A stretch of 34,753 nt of DNA from Cytophagales bacterium (GCA_013298985.1 JAAFJS010000034.1:1-34753), one strand, 5' to 3'. Numbered from the stretch's first letter, positions 1 through 8,679 are shown. Notes: a model not told the origin generated them from the sequence alone. Made by a program: numbers and translations.

Positions 1-366
1 TTATATTTGTAAAATAGGAGAAAAAGAAGAGCCACCCCCTCAAAAATCAAAAAATGGAAGGTTGAAGTCTTCCAAAGGTAGAAATTTGCTTCATCGTTTG
101 AAGGCATATCAAGCAGATGTAACTGCCTTTGCTTGTCAAGAAAATATCCCTTTTACCAATAATGAGGCAGAAAGGGCAATCAGACACGTTAAAATCAAGC
201 AAAAAATCGCTATGTGTTTTAGAACTTTTGAGGGAGCTAAAATCTATGCTCGTATTCAAGGCGTAATCGATACCATCAAAAAACAAGGACTTAATGTTTT
301 TCAAACACTCAAAAATATCAATCTGTATCAAAATTTCTCCTTTTTGCAAAACGGCTGAATAGTTAC
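1..366 (+). mobile_element. IS66-family insertion sequence, right end
   Basis: This is the right-hand end of the element coding the transposase fragment. The proposed boundary is base 366: read inward on the minus strand the end is GTAACTATTCAGCCG, and IS66 elements typically begin GTAA. The boundary also falls exactly where the regulator's protein sequence stops looking like an AraC domain. IS66 elements usually make 8-bp target duplications; TAGAATTC (367-374) would be the right-hand copy. The left end lies outside the window, so neither the inverted repeat nor the duplication can be checked here. Confidence 0.7.
2..358 (+). CDS. IS66-family transposase, C-terminal part (cut by window start)
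   Basis: The frame is open from base 2 with no start inside the window, so this is the 3' end of a longer gene (118 codons visible). The decisive motif is NNEAERAIRHVKIKQKIAMC at nt 161-220, the IS66 DDE transposase C-terminal signature (N-N-x-A-E-R-x-I-R...K-x-K-I), which carries the last catalytic Glu. It is followed by F-R-T-F-E-G-A and a segment matching the usual I-x-T-x-K-K-Q-G-x-N-V-F family ending. The protein would cut and join the ends of its own element. The gene runs into the 3' end of the AraC-type regulator on the other strand and overlaps it by 31 nt. A TTG at 62 could look like a start, but the residues upstream (Y-I-C-K-I-G-E-K) continue the family's pattern, so it is internal. 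Function in the cell depends on the missing 5' part. Confidence 0.88.
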   Translation, partial: YICKIGEKEEPPPQKSKNGRLKSSKGRNLLHRLKAYQADVTAFACQENIPFTNNEAERAIRHVKIKQKIAMCFRTFEGAKIYARIQGVIDTIKKQGLNVFQTLKNINLYQNFSFLQNG

Positions 367-1275
367 TAGAATTCTATATAATTGCTTTTCGCTTTGCAGA
401 CCGACCCTATTGGCAATTTCAATTTTGGAGAAGTTTGGATTTCTCACTAATTCAACTGCCCTTGCCTTGCGTACTACATTGATATACTCAATGACCGTAA
501 TGCCTGTTTCTTTCTTGAAAATACGTGTAAAATTGCGTTCACTCATCGCCGCAAGTTCCGCCAAATCGAGTAAACTGTTCTTTTTGCTAATATTTTCAAC
601 AATGAAATCCTGTACCTTGTGAATCCCAGAATGTATATGATTTCGGAACTTCAAAAACTCGCTTTCTTGGCTGTCGTTGCCACTTCTGCGATTAAAAACC
701 ACTAATTCCCTTGCCACCAAATAGGCAAAACGATTTCCCTTTAACTTCTCGATAATATGCAAAGTCAAATCTATACCCGAAGTGATGCCCGCACTGGTAT
801 AAATACCGTTTTGGTCAGTAAATAAGATGTTTTCTATCACCTTAATTTTGGGATATTTTTCTTGCAATGCCTTTGTTTTTTTGAAGTGTGTGGTGCAGTT
901 TTTACCATTGAGCAAGCCAGATTCAGCCAGCACAAACGCACCCAAGCAAATGCTGCATACTGAAACTCCTTTTTCATACACCTCATTTATCCACTGAAAA
1001 AGGTCTTTTTGCTTCAAAAAATCTGGGGAAATCAAGTAGGAATAGGAACAGCCTGCCACCATAAGAAAGTCGCCTGTTTTAAAATTTACTTCTGAAAAAT
1101 GTTTGACTGCTCCGAAAGGCAAACCACTTGTAGAAACAACGTCTTGGGCGATTCCACAGTACACTATCTCAAACTCTGCCCCAAAATCAATAGCTTCGTG
1201 AATAGCTTGGTCTGCGCCCGCCAAATCCAAAATGTGGACTTGCGGCAGTAATAAAAATATGAATTTTGTTAACAT
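328..1275 (-). CDS. GlxA-like transcriptional regulator (DJ-1/PfpI + AraC HTH), 3' end replaced by IS66
   Basis: The 315-residue protein has an N-terminal DJ-1/PfpI-like domain (about 1-180: LLLPQVHILDLAGADQ near the start, then SVCSICLGAFVLAESGLLNG with the nucleophile-elbow Cys region near residue 109-112). A C-terminal AraC DNA-binding domain follows (about 220-303: LAELAAMSERNFTRIFKKET, then a second helix-turn-helix IEIANRVGLQSEKQLYRIL). This is the GlxA architecture; such proteins usually regulate nearby catabolic or efflux genes, but the target is unknown. Codon 304 is the first codon inside the IS66 end, so residues 304-315 (VTIQPFCKKEKF) and the stop come from the insertion sequence. 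The normal family tail after the second HTH is therefore lost, and activity may be reduced. The start ATG at 1275 leaves the expected few residues before the first strand. Confidence 0.85.
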   Translation of the reverse strand: MLTKFIFLLLPQVHILDLAGADQAIHEAIDFGAEFEIVYCGIAQDVVSTSGLPFGAVKHFSEVNFKTGDFLMVAGCSYSYLISPDFLKQKDLFQWINEVYEKGVSVCSICLGAFVLAESGLLNGKNCTTHFKKTKALQEKYPKIKVIENILFTDQNGIYTSAGITSGIDLTLHIIEKLKGNRFAYLVARELVVFNRRSGNDSQESEFLKFRNHIHSGIHKVQDFIVENISKKNSLLDLAELAAMSERNFTRIFKKETGITVIEYINVVRKARAVELVRNPNFSKIEIANRVGLQSEKQLYRILVTIQPFCKKEKF

Positions 1276-1484
1276 TCCCTTTGATTTTATGCAACAAAGG
1301 TAGGCAGGAATTAGATACTAAAATGGTCAATAAATAGACATTTTCAGCCAAATGTGTGGGCGTGTTATAGACAATAACCTCGCAGCACTTTCATAGTACA
1401 CCTTCCAAGTATCGTATATCAACAAATTTCATAAAAATTTGAAAAAATATGTTGGGATTTAGACCGCTTTGATAAATTAGATTT
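1276..1484. other. intergenic region upstream of the AraC-type and GTPase genes
   Basis: The two genes diverge here, and the whole gap runs to 1599. Its right part carries the promoter/operator described separately. In the left part I see no convincing ORF, no RNA gene and no clear inverted repeat. The minus-strand promoter of the regulator must lie here, but no exact TAnnTTTG was found for it. Confidence 0.4.
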
Positions 1485-1505
1485 TATATTTGCAACAGTG
1501 TTGCA
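1485..1505 (+). promoter_or_regulatory. promoter -7 element with overlapping 7-1-7 palindromic operator (probable Zur box)
   Basis: TATATTTG at 1485-1492 is an exact match to the Bacteroidota -7 element TAnnTTTG. A perfect 7-1-7 inverted repeat, TGCAACA-G-TGTTGCA, lies at 1491-1505 and shares two bases with it, so a bound dimer would block initiation. The 7-1-7 form is typical of Fur/Zur/PerR-family operators. The gene downstream (start 1600) is a CobW-type GTPase, a class often repressed by Zur. A near copy at the same offset precedes the gene at 2871. The palindrome and its position are seen; the Zur identity is inferred. Confidence 0.72.
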
Positions 1506-1599
1506 TAAAATAAAAATCGTGAAGCATTTTTTGCGGAAAAGGCACTCTTTTCCACAGGTTTTATCAGCCTAACTAACATTAAAATCAAAAAATAAGAAG

Positions 1600-2799
1600 A
1601 TGAATCAAATAAAAAAACTACCCGTTACGGTGCTTTCTGGCTTTTTGGGCGCAGGCAAAACGACCTTGCTCAACCATATTTTGCACAATAAAGAAGGGCT
1701 GAAAGTGGCTGTGATTGTGAATGATATGAGTGAGGTCAATGTAGATGCCGCACTGGTAAAACAGCAAAATACACTGAGCCGTACCGAAGAAAAGTTGGTA
1801 GAGATGAGCAATGGTTGCATCTGCTGCACTTTGCGCGAAGATTTGATGCTCGAAGTGGAACGCCTCGCCAAGGAAAACCGCTTCGATTACCTGCTCATAG
1901 AGAGTACGGGCATTAGCGAGCCTATTCCTGTGGCACAGACTTTTACCTTCAAAGATGAAAAAAGTAACATTGATTTGAGTCGTTTTGCTACCTTAGATAC
2001 AATGGTTACAGTGGTAGATGCCTTCAACTTTTGGAAGGACTTTGGCTCAATGGAAACCATTTTTGACCGCAAACTCAATGATGATGCCCAAGACCAAAGA
2101 ACAATCGTAAATCTACTTACTGACCAAGTAGAATTTGCCAATGTAATTGTCCTTAATAAAACAGACTTAATTGATAATGAGAATCTTAATCTACTCAAGA
2201 ATGCCATTCATAGACTTAACCCCGAAGCAAAAATTATCAATAGTGAGTTTAGCAAGGTCAATCCAAAAGAAATTTTGAATACTCGTTCTTTTGACTTTGA
2301 AAGAGCCTCACAGTCAGCAGGTTGGATTAAAGAATTAGAAAATGAACACACACCCGAAACCGAAGAATATGGTATTGGCTCTTTTGTATTCCGCAGTAAA
2401 AAGCCTTTTCACCCCGAACGCTTCTGGCACTATTTGGCAAACGACTTTTCTGCAAGTATTATTCGCAGTAAAGGACTTTTCTGGCTTGCTTCGCGTCCTA
2501 ATGAGGCAATCAATTGGTCGCAGGCAGGTGGCTCGCTAAGGGCGGACAAGGCGGGTGTTTGGTGGGCAAGTATGCCTTTTAAGGAACGTATGATGTACGC
2601 CGCCTTCATTGAAAATCAGAAGTTTATAGAATCTCGCTGGGATAAGCGTTTTGGTGATAGACTAAATGAGTTGGTATTTATTGGGCAAGAGTTGGATAAA
2701 AAATACATTATCAGTGAGTTAGAAAATTGCCTTTGTACGGAAAATGAAATAGTGGCTATGGAAAATAAAAAGAAGTTTAAAGACCCATTTCCGATATGA
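1600..2799 (+). CDS. CobW/ZNG1 (ZigA-like) family GTPase, putative zinc metallochaperone
   Basis: The protein has 399 residues in two domains. The G3E GTPase domain (1 to about 215) has the P-loop GFLGAGKT (14-21), the metal-binding CxCC motif CICC (73-76) that defines this family, the ESTGISEP segment (101-108) and the guanine-specificity motif NKTDL (186-190). The CobW C-terminal domain (about 255-375) begins [20 protein letters not shown] and contains the family's G-x-x-W-L-A-S-R-P segment. The linker lacks the long His-rich stretch found in some members. Relatives hand zinc to client enzymes when zinc is scarce; the cobalamin or nitrile-hydratase branches are less likely because no such genes are nearby. 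It has its own promoter with a 7-1-7 operator 95-115 nt upstream, and a near-identical operator follows just after its stop. A purine-rich AAGAAG precedes the ATG. Confidence 0.9.
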   Translation: MNQIKKLPVTVLSGFLGAGKTTLLNHILHNKEGLKVAVIVNDMSEVNVDAALVKQQNTLSRTEEKLVEMSNGCICCTLREDLMLEVERLAKENRFDYLLIESTGISEPIPVAQTFTFKDEKSNIDLSRFATLDTMVTVVDAFNFWKDFGSMETIFDRKLNDDAQDQRTIVNLLTDQVEFANVIVLNKTDLIDNENLNLLKNAIHRLNPEAKIINSEFSKVNPKEILNTRSFDFERASQSAGWIKELENEHTPETEEYGIGSFVFRSKKPFHPERFWHYLANDFSASIIRSKGLFWLASRPNEAINWSQAGGSLRADKAGVWWASMPFKERMMYAAFIENQKFIESRWDKRFGDRLNELVFIGQELDKKYIISELENCLCTENEIVAMENKKKFKDPFPI

Positions 2800-2800
2800 T

Positions 2801-2821
2801 TAATCTTGCAACTATGTTGCA
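2801..2821 (+). promoter_or_regulatory. second promoter/operator of the same design, upstream of the ABC cluster
   Basis: TAATCTTG (2801-2808; one mismatch from TAnnTTTG) overlaps the 7-1-7 repeat TGCAACT-A-TGTTGCA (2807-2821; one mismatch between arms). The palindrome begins at the seventh base of the -7 element, exactly as at 1485-1505. It lies 50-70 nt before the ABC-2 permease start at 2871, right after the GTPase stop. The shared 13 of 15 bases plus identical placement make a common repressor likely; Zur is the leading candidate by inference. Confidence 0.68.
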
Positions 2822-2870
2822 TTATTGAGGTTTTATTTTTTAAGTTTGTCCTAAATCAAATACTTTATTT

Positions 2871-4280
2871 ATGATACTACACATTGCCAAAAAAGAATTT
2901 ACTGAAATGTTACGGGAGAGTAGATTTCAGATAGTTGCTTTTATTATTGCTATTCTGATGATAGTCAGCATATTGATAAGTAAAAATTATTATGAGAAAA
3001 TTCGTAGCGAACACGAGCTTGCCATGCAGACATCGAGGCAGCAGTGGGAAAATCAAGGAGAAAAAAATCCACATTCAGCAGCACATTATGGTACGTATGC
3101 TTTCAAGCCTATACAGTCTTTGTCCTTGATTGACAATGGTTTAGACAAGTATTTGGGAGTTTCTATTTTTTTGGAGGGACACAGGCAAAATGACGCACAA
3201 TACAAACTAATTGCAGACCAAAATAGCTTTGCGCGCTTTGGGGAGATGACTCCATCTTTTATTATGACTTACCTCTTGCCTTTGCTCATTATTTTGATTT
3301 CATTTTCTTCATTATCAGGCGAAAAGGAAAAGGGAACATTAAAGTTACTACTCAGTCAGGGCGTTTCCAAAACTTCGGTCATCTTGGGCAAAATTGTGGG
3401 TGTTTGGCTAAGTGTAGGTTTATTACTTTTACCACTTTTTTTGGTGGGTTTAGGCGTTATCTTTACGACCAATTATCAAGCAGAAGATTTGAGTAGATAT
3501 GCGCTTATTTTCTTGACTTATTTGCTCTATTTTGGTGTTTTTATAAATATTAGCGTACTTTTTTCTTCTTTTGCCAAAAGCTCGACGATTGCACTTGTGG
3601 GCTTGATTGGATGTTGGATAGTGAGTTGCTTACTTGTGCCAAAGCTCACTTCCAATCTCTCCAAATATCTACACCCAACGCCCAGCGCGATGGAATATCA
3701 AGCCTCTTTGAAGGAAAGTTTGGAAAAAGGACTTGACGGACACAATCCGTATAATGAGTTTGCAAAAGCGTTTCAAGACAGCGTTTTAAAAGCAAATCAG
3801 GTAGATAGCATACAAAAATTGCCCTTCAATTATTCGGGCTTGATTATGCAAGCGGGCGAAGAACACGAACGATTTGTGTATGATAAGCACGTACAACAGC
3901 TTAACAATATTTATTTGGCTCAACTCCAAACACACCAAGCAAGTGCTATTTTTTCGCCTACCGTACTTACCAAAATACTTACCATGCAGTTTGCCCGCAC
4001 AGATATGCAAACGCATTTTCACTTTGCTAAAAAAGCAGAAGATTACCGTATAGCACTGGTGCGCCAGCTCAACGGCAACCTACAAAACAATTCCAAATAT
4101 GGTGATTGGGACTATGCCGCCAAGCCCGATTTTTTCAAAAATACGGTCAAATTTGAGTATGTGCCTCCCTCTTTGGGCGAAACTATGCAAACGGCTATGA
4201 GCAGTCTTTTGTGCTTAACGCTTTGGTTTGCATTGAGTTTGGGAGTAGCGATTGGTATAACCACTAAATTAAAAGTATAA
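2871..4280 (+). CDS. ABC-2 type permease, DUF3526 family (first of pair)
   Basis: This is a 469-residue inner-membrane protein. One N-terminal membrane segment (about 20-38) is followed by an extracytoplasmic region with the DUF3526-type block NPHSAAHYGTYAFKP (66-80) and LEGHRQN (101-107). A cluster of membrane segments (about 130-256) encloses the cytoplasmic motif SGEKEKGTLKLLLSQG (149-164), the usual coupling region of ABC-2 permeases. A second large outside loop (about 260-435) and a last membrane helix (about 440-465) complete it. It is the first gene of a compact cluster (4-nt gap to the next permease, then the ATPase). The permeases probably form a heterodimer driven by the ATPase. Substrate and direction are unknown; the operator upstream suggests use under metal limitation. 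Confidence 0.85.
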   Translation: MILHIAKKEFTEMLRESRFQIVAFIIAILMIVSILISKNYYEKIRSEHELAMQTSRQQWENQGEKNPHSAAHYGTYAFKPIQSLSLIDNGLDKYLGVSIFLEGHRQNDAQYKLIADQNSFARFGEMTPSFIMTYLLPLLIILISFSSLSGEKEKGTLKLLLSQGVSKTSVILGKIVGVWLSVGLLLLPLFLVGLGVIFTTNYQAEDLSRYALIFLTYLLYFGVFINISVLFSSFAKSSTIALVGLIGCWIVSCLLVPKLTSNLSKYLHPTPSAMEYQASLKESLEKGLDGHNPYNEFAKAFQDSVLKANQVDSIQKLPFNYSGLIMQAGEEHERFVYDKHVQQLNNIYLAQLQTHQASAIFSPTVLTKILTMQFARTDMQTHFHFAKKAEDYRIALVRQLNGNLQNNSKYGDWDYAAKPDFFKNTVKFEYVPPSLGETMQTAMSSLLCLTLWFALSLGVAIGITTKLKV

Positions 4281-4284
4281 ATCT

Positions 4285-5712
4285 ATGTTTCACATTTTAC
4301 GTTTTGAGTTCAAACAACTTTTGACTAATCGCTTGCTCTGGTGGGTAAGTGCGACATTGACAGTAAGTATCTTTTTTGCGGTCTATAATGGGAAGACGGA
4401 AATGACCTCCAAGCAGACCATTATCAAGGAATTAGGTGAGGAAGAGGCAAAGCGGTACAACAAATTCAAATTGGATTTTGATAGCTTGAACGCAGGCACC
4501 AAAAAGGCAAAATTGGCATGGCATCAAGACCCCAGAACGGCACTGACAATAGGAATGTTTCGCAATTCGGGAAAATATGCGATTTTAGAGCCTGCACCGC
4601 TATCTTTCATCTCTACAGGGCAAAGCGATATTGAGATTTTTTATAGCAAAGTGAGCTATTTGAGTGATATTTTGCAAACAAATAATATCAATTTCGAGAA
4701 TCCTTTTAACATTGCCACTGGGCAGTTTGACTTGGCATTTGTATTGGTTTTTCTTTTCCCTTTATTGGTTATAGCCCTGACCTACAATATTTTATCCTCA
4801 GAAAGAGAGCAAGGAACTTTGCCTTTGTTGCTGTCCCAACCTGTGCAAATCAAGCATTGGTTGGTGGCAAAACTAACTTTTCGCTTTGGCTTTTTGCTAT
4901 TGACAGTTTTTACTTTGCTTCTACTTTCCTTTGCTATTTTTAGCGTTGATTTTATAGTTCTTGGCTTTTTTCATTTGATATTAGCCATTACGCTTTATAC
5001 ACTTTTTTGGTTTACTTTATCTTTCTTTATCAACCTCTTAGCTAAAAGTTCGGCAGTAAATACATTGCTACTCTTGGCTACTTGGCTACTTTTTGTTTTC
5101 ATCATTCCAAGTTTGGCAAATATGATGGCAACTAATCTTTATCCTGTGCCTTCGCGGGCGGAACTGGTTAATGCCAAGCGGCAGGCAGAGCAAGAAACAG
5201 AGCGCAACAAGCAGGCAGTTTTGACGAAATTTTATCAGGCACACCCACAGTTAGTGCAGAAAGCTGAAAAAGAACAATCAAACGAAGATTTTTACAGAGA
5301 ATACGTTACGCTACACGAAGTCATAGACGAGCAAGTGGCGAAAGTACAGCAAGTATTTGATTATCAGCTTGAAGGGCAGCAGGTATTTGCCAATCAGTTC
5401 CAATATTTTTCCCCTGCGGTACTCATGCAAAATGCCTTCAATGAAATAGCCGAAACAGACAGCAAATTTTATAAAATCTTTCAAAAAAACATCATGGCTT
5501 ATCAGCAAAACTGGAAGGCTTTTTTCAAACCAAAATTCATCAATGATGAAAAAATGACGATAGAAACTTTTGCACAAATTCCTGTTTATGCGCCTACTAC
5601 AAAGGCAGAAAGTAGTTTTTCTAAGCAGTTTATTGGATTGGCTTTGTTTAGTCTTGTCTTTGGGTTACTGGCTTGGGCGCGGCAGACAAAGTATCAAAAT
5701 ATGGTTGCTTAA
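4285..5712 (+). CDS. ABC-2 type permease, DUF3526 family (second of pair)
   Basis: The 475-residue protein has the same layout as its upstream neighbour but is clearly diverged: an N-terminal membrane helix (about 18-34), an outside loop, membrane segments from about 150, the cytoplasmic motif SSEREQGTLPLLLSQP (171-186), a second loop rich in charged residues (about 285-445, partly helical) and a final helix near 450-467. It lacks the HSAAHYGTYAF block of the first permease, so the pair is asymmetric. Two such proteins plus one ATPase is the expected make-up of a full ABC-2 transporter. The gene starts 4 nt after the previous stop and is followed by a 56-nt gap to the ATPase. Confidence 0.84.
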   Translation: MFHILRFEFKQLLTNRLLWWVSATLTVSIFFAVYNGKTEMTSKQTIIKELGEEEAKRYNKFKLDFDSLNAGTKKAKLAWHQDPRTALTIGMFRNSGKYAILEPAPLSFISTGQSDIEIFYSKVSYLSDILQTNNINFENPFNIATGQFDLAFVLVFLFPLLVIALTYNILSSEREQGTLPLLLSQPVQIKHWLVAKLTFRFGFLLLTVFTLLLLSFAIFSVDFIVLGFFHLILAITLYTLFWFTLSFFINLLAKSSAVNTLLLLATWLLFVFIIPSLANMMATNLYPVPSRAELVNAKRQAEQETERNKQAVLTKFYQAHPQLVQKAEKEQSNEDFYREYVTLHEVIDEQVAKVQQVFDYQLEGQQVFANQFQYFSPAVLMQNAFNEIAETDSKFYKIFQKNIMAYQQNWKAFFKPKFINDEKMTIETFAQIPVYAPTTKAESSFSKQFIGLALFSLVFGLLAWARQTKYQNMVA

Positions 5713-5768
5713 TTTCTTCAGAAGAGAAGCAAAAAGACCTTTTTTTAACCTCAAAAAAAATTAAAAAT

Positions 5769-6470
5769 ATGCTTAACGCAACACAACTCACCAAAGAATA
5801 TGGAAATTTTTTAGCACTTAACTCACTCAATATCAGCGTAAATATAGGAGATATTTACTGTCTTTTGGGTGCAAATGGTGCAGGAAAATCTACCACTATC
5901 AACTTGTTTTTGGGATTTATTCAGCCTACAAATGGCAAAGTAGAAATCAATGGACTTGACGTAAGCCAAAAAGCTACAGAGAGCAAACAATATATCGCCT
6001 ATATTCCTGAAAATCTGATGCTGTACCCGAACCTGACAGGCTTGGAAAACTTAGCATATTTTGCAGGTTTGGCAAAAAAAAGATATACTAAAACACAACT
6101 TATTGGTTTGCTCAATGAAGCAGGTTTACAAGCAGATTTTCACGAAAAGCGAGTTTCTGCTTATTCCAAAGGCATGAGGCAGAAGGTAGGCATTGCGCTT
6201 GCCCTCGCCAAAGATGCAAAAGCACTTCTCTTGGACGAGCCTACTTCGGGGCTTGACCCACAAGCAAGCAATGAATTTTCTAATTTATTGCTCAAACTCA
6301 AAAGCAAGGGAGTGGCAACCCTGATGGCTACTCACGACCTTTTCAGGGCAAAACAAGTCGGTACACACATTGGCATTATGAAACAAGGCGTGCTGGTCAA
6401 ATCTTTCAAAGCGGAAGAAGTGAGCTTGGCTGACTTAGAAAAAATATATTTGGAAACGATAAACGCATAA
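5769..6470 (+). CDS. ABC transporter ATP-binding protein of the DUF3526 permease pair
   Basis: The start is placed at ATG 5769 (233 residues), because homology to the ABC fold begins at once there (MLNATQLTKEYGNFLALNSL); the open frame upstream to 5673 lies inside or just after the permease gene and is not needed. Motifs: Walker A GANGAGKST (34-42); a Q-loop region reading YIPEN (78-82), with Glu where Gln is commoner, as in many NosF/CcmA-like proteins; signature YSKGMRQ (132-138); Walker B LLLDEPTSGLD (153-163); and H-loop His 189. It powers the two permeases encoded just before it and acts on the cytoplasmic face of the inner membrane. The next gene starts 10 nt after the stop, consistent with one transcript. 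Confidence 0.9.
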   Translation: MLNATQLTKEYGNFLALNSLNISVNIGDIYCLLGANGAGKSTTINLFLGFIQPTNGKVEINGLDVSQKATESKQYIAYIPENLMLYPNLTGLENLAYFAGLAKKRYTKTQLIGLLNEAGLQADFHEKRVSAYSKGMRQKVGIALALAKDAKALLLDEPTSGLDPQASNEFSNLLLKLKSKGVATLMATHDLFRAKQVGTHIGIMKQGVLVKSFKAEEVSLADLEKIYLETINA

Positions 6471-6480
6471 AAGTTTGAAA

Positions 6481-8679
6481 ATGAGTAAATTTTATATATT
6501 GCTACTGTTATTTATTTCTGGTAGATTACTTGCCCAAACTGCTCCCCAAACTTTCTTACCGCCAGAAAAGCCCTTTATTTTTGAAGCGGCAGAAACTGCG
6601 GAAAAAATGCAAATAGATGGAAAACTTAACGAATCTGCTTGGGCTAATGCACAGATTATCAAAGGGTTTAAACAGCAAAACCCTACGCAAGGTGCAGACG
6701 CAAGCGGAGATACAGAAGTGCGAGTGCTTTTTGATAGTAAATTCCTGTATATCAGTGCTATATGTAAAGATGATTTGAAGAACAGAAACAATGTAAGGGT
6801 ACAAAACGTAAGGCGCGATTTTGAGTGGGACTTCAATGACAACTTTGGCGTAGTCATAGATGGCTTTAAGGATAAGCGCAATGCCGTAAGTTTTCAAACT
6901 ACGCCCAAGGGTAATCTCAGAGATTTACAAATTATTGATGGTGAAACCTTTAATAGAGATTGGGACGCGCTTTGGTATTGCCGCACCTCGATTACCGATA
7001 CGGCTTGGATAGCAGAAATGGCAATTCCTTGGAAAATTTTGCGCTACCCCGAAGGAGCTACTGACCTTGGCATTGTTTTTTTGAGGAATATTCGTAGGAA
7101 CAATGAATACACTGTAAATCCGTCTATTCCAAGAGTTTTCACCCCTTACCGCATGGCTTATGAGGCAATTTTGACGGGGATTAAGCCCCCAAAACCTTCG
7201 GCAAATATTTTGGTGAATCCTTACCTACTTTTGGAAAATAACCGCAGAAAAACAGCAAGCGAAACCACCAATGATTTCAAACCCAAGTTAGGTGGAGAAG
7301 TGAAGTGGGCAATTACGCCCAATACGGTGCTTGATATTACGGCAAATACAGATTTTGCACAGGCAGACGTAGATAGACAAGTAGTTAATTTACAACGCTT
7401 TTCGGTACTTTTTCCTGAGCGCAGGCAATTTTTTTTAGAGAATGCCAATATTTTTAGGGCAAATGTTACCAATTTCATTTTACCTTTTTTTAGCCGCAGA
7501 ATTGGCTTAGACGATTCGGGCAATCCTATTCCACTTGATGGCGGTTTTCGCCTTACCAGCCAAACTTCTAAGCGAAGCGTGGGCGCAATTGCAATGCGAC
7601 AAAGGGCAACAGACAACTCTCCTGTTTCACATTTTGGCGTATTTCGTTACTCAAAAAATTTGGGTTCGCAAAGCAGATTAGGCGGTATGCTTACTTACAG
7701 AAATGATGCAAAGTTTGAGCGCAACGGGCAAAGTATTGCAGAAAACAACAATTACACCGCAACGGTAGATGGCATCTATCGCCCTTCACAAAAATTCAAT
7801 GTGCAAGCCATGCTCTCTGGCTCAAAGGATTCACGCACAGGCGATGGCTTTGCTTCACAAGTTTGGACAAGCTACAACAGCAACCTCATGTACGTAGGCT
7901 GGCTGGGCTATTACGTAAAAAACTACAACCCAGGCATTGGTTTAGAACGCTTTGGGAGAGATTATTTTTACAACAGCCCCGCGATAGATTTTGACCTTCG
8001 CCCTAAGTGGTTGCCCAAGAAAATCAGGCGTTTCTTACCTGCTATTTATGCGGGTATTTTCCATACCGCTGACCTTCGGGATATTATTTCGGCAGAGGCA
8101 GCCCTCAAACCCTTCCACATAGAATTTCAGAATGGCGCAAGCATACAATATGATATGATTCAGAATTGGCAAAAGTTAGATTTTACGGAAAGACTTGTGG
8201 GCGTGGAAGTTGCAGAAGGATATTACCAATACCTCAATCATAGAATCCAAGCAAGTACGGACTTTTCAGCAAAATTGGCAGGAAGGGCAAGCTACGTAAA
8301 CGGTGGTTATTTTAATGGAAAATTGCAGACTTGGACGCTGGCAGGGCGTTTCGCACCTATCCCAAACATAGAATTTACCGTAGATTATGAGTTCAACCAA
8401 ATCAGGGGTTTGGGCGCGGAACAACGAGATTTGGACACACACTTGTTAGGAATTAATACTCGCTTGGCACTAAATCCAAGAGTGCAACTGATTGGGTTTT
8501 ATCAGTGGAATAGCTCTCTCAAAAGGGACATTTGGAATGTGCGCCTTTCTTGGGAGTACCGCCCGCTTTCATTCCTATATGTAGTATTTAATAGCAACAG
8601 AACCAATGGTTTAAACCCGCAAGACCGTATCACACAACAGCAGGGAATTGCCAAACTGACGTATTTGAGGTTGTTTTAA
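6481..8679 (+). CDS. DUF5916 outer-membrane protein with N-terminal CBM9-like domain
   Basis: The ATG at 6481 gives 732 residues; an in-frame TTG at 6475 is less likely. A signal peptide (MSKFYILLLLFISGRLLAQ) is followed by a CBM9/DOMON-like beta-sandwich (about 35-225), recognisable from IDGKLNESAWANAQ and later DALWYCRTSITDTAWIAEMA. The rest (about 230-732) is the DUF5916 domain, rich in alternating polar/aromatic strands (FSVLFPERRQFFLENANIF, FFSRRIGL) and ending in Phe, as expected for an outer-membrane beta-barrel. The exact role of this family is unknown. Here it is the last gene of the operator-controlled ABC cluster, so it may be the outer-membrane step for whatever the ABC-2 transporter moves (inference). 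No TonB-dependent receptor is present alongside. Confidence 0.82.
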   Translation: MSKFYILLLLFISGRLLAQTAPQTFLPPEKPFIFEAAETAEKMQIDGKLNESAWANAQIIKGFKQQNPTQGADASGDTEVRVLFDSKFLYISAICKDDLKNRNNVRVQNVRRDFEWDFNDNFGVVIDGFKDKRNAVSFQTTPKGNLRDLQIIDGETFNRDWDALWYCRTSITDTAWIAEMAIPWKILRYPEGATDLGIVFLRNIRRNNEYTVNPSIPRVFTPYRMAYEAILTGIKPPKPSANILVNPYLLLENNRRKTASETTNDFKPKLGGEVKWAITPNTVLDITANTDFAQADVDRQVVNLQRFSVLFPERRQFFLENANIFRANVTNFILPFFSRRIGLDDSGNPIPLDGGFRLTSQTSKRSVGAIAMRQRATDNSPVSHFGVFRYSKNLGSQSRLGGMLTYRNDAKFERNGQSIAENNNYTATVDGIYRPSQKFNVQAMLSGSKDSRTGDGFASQVWTSYNSNLMYVGWLGYYVKNYNPGIGLERFGRDYFYNSPAIDFDLRPKWLPKKIRRFLPAIYAGIFHTADLRDIISAEAALKPFHIEFQNGASIQYDMIQNWQKLDFTERLVGVEVAEGYYQYLNHRIQASTDFSAKLAGRASYVNGGYFNGKLQTWTLAGRFAPIPNIEFTVDYEFNQIRGLGAEQRDLDTHLLGINTRLALNPRVQLIGFYQWNSSLKRDIWNVRLSWEYRPLSFLYVVFNSNRTNGLNPQDRITQQQGIAKLTYLRLF

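Noticed and set aside
988-1560. DnaA-box-like TTATCCACT and TTTTCCACAG suggesting an origin near the left end
   Set aside because: Isolated, imperfect and partly inside the AraC-type gene; no cluster, no dnaA or AT-rich unwinding region with repeats.
5673-5768. Extended N-terminus of the ABC ATPase overlapping the permease gene
   Set aside because: The first 32 codons resemble no ABC protein; the fold starts exactly at the ATG 5769.
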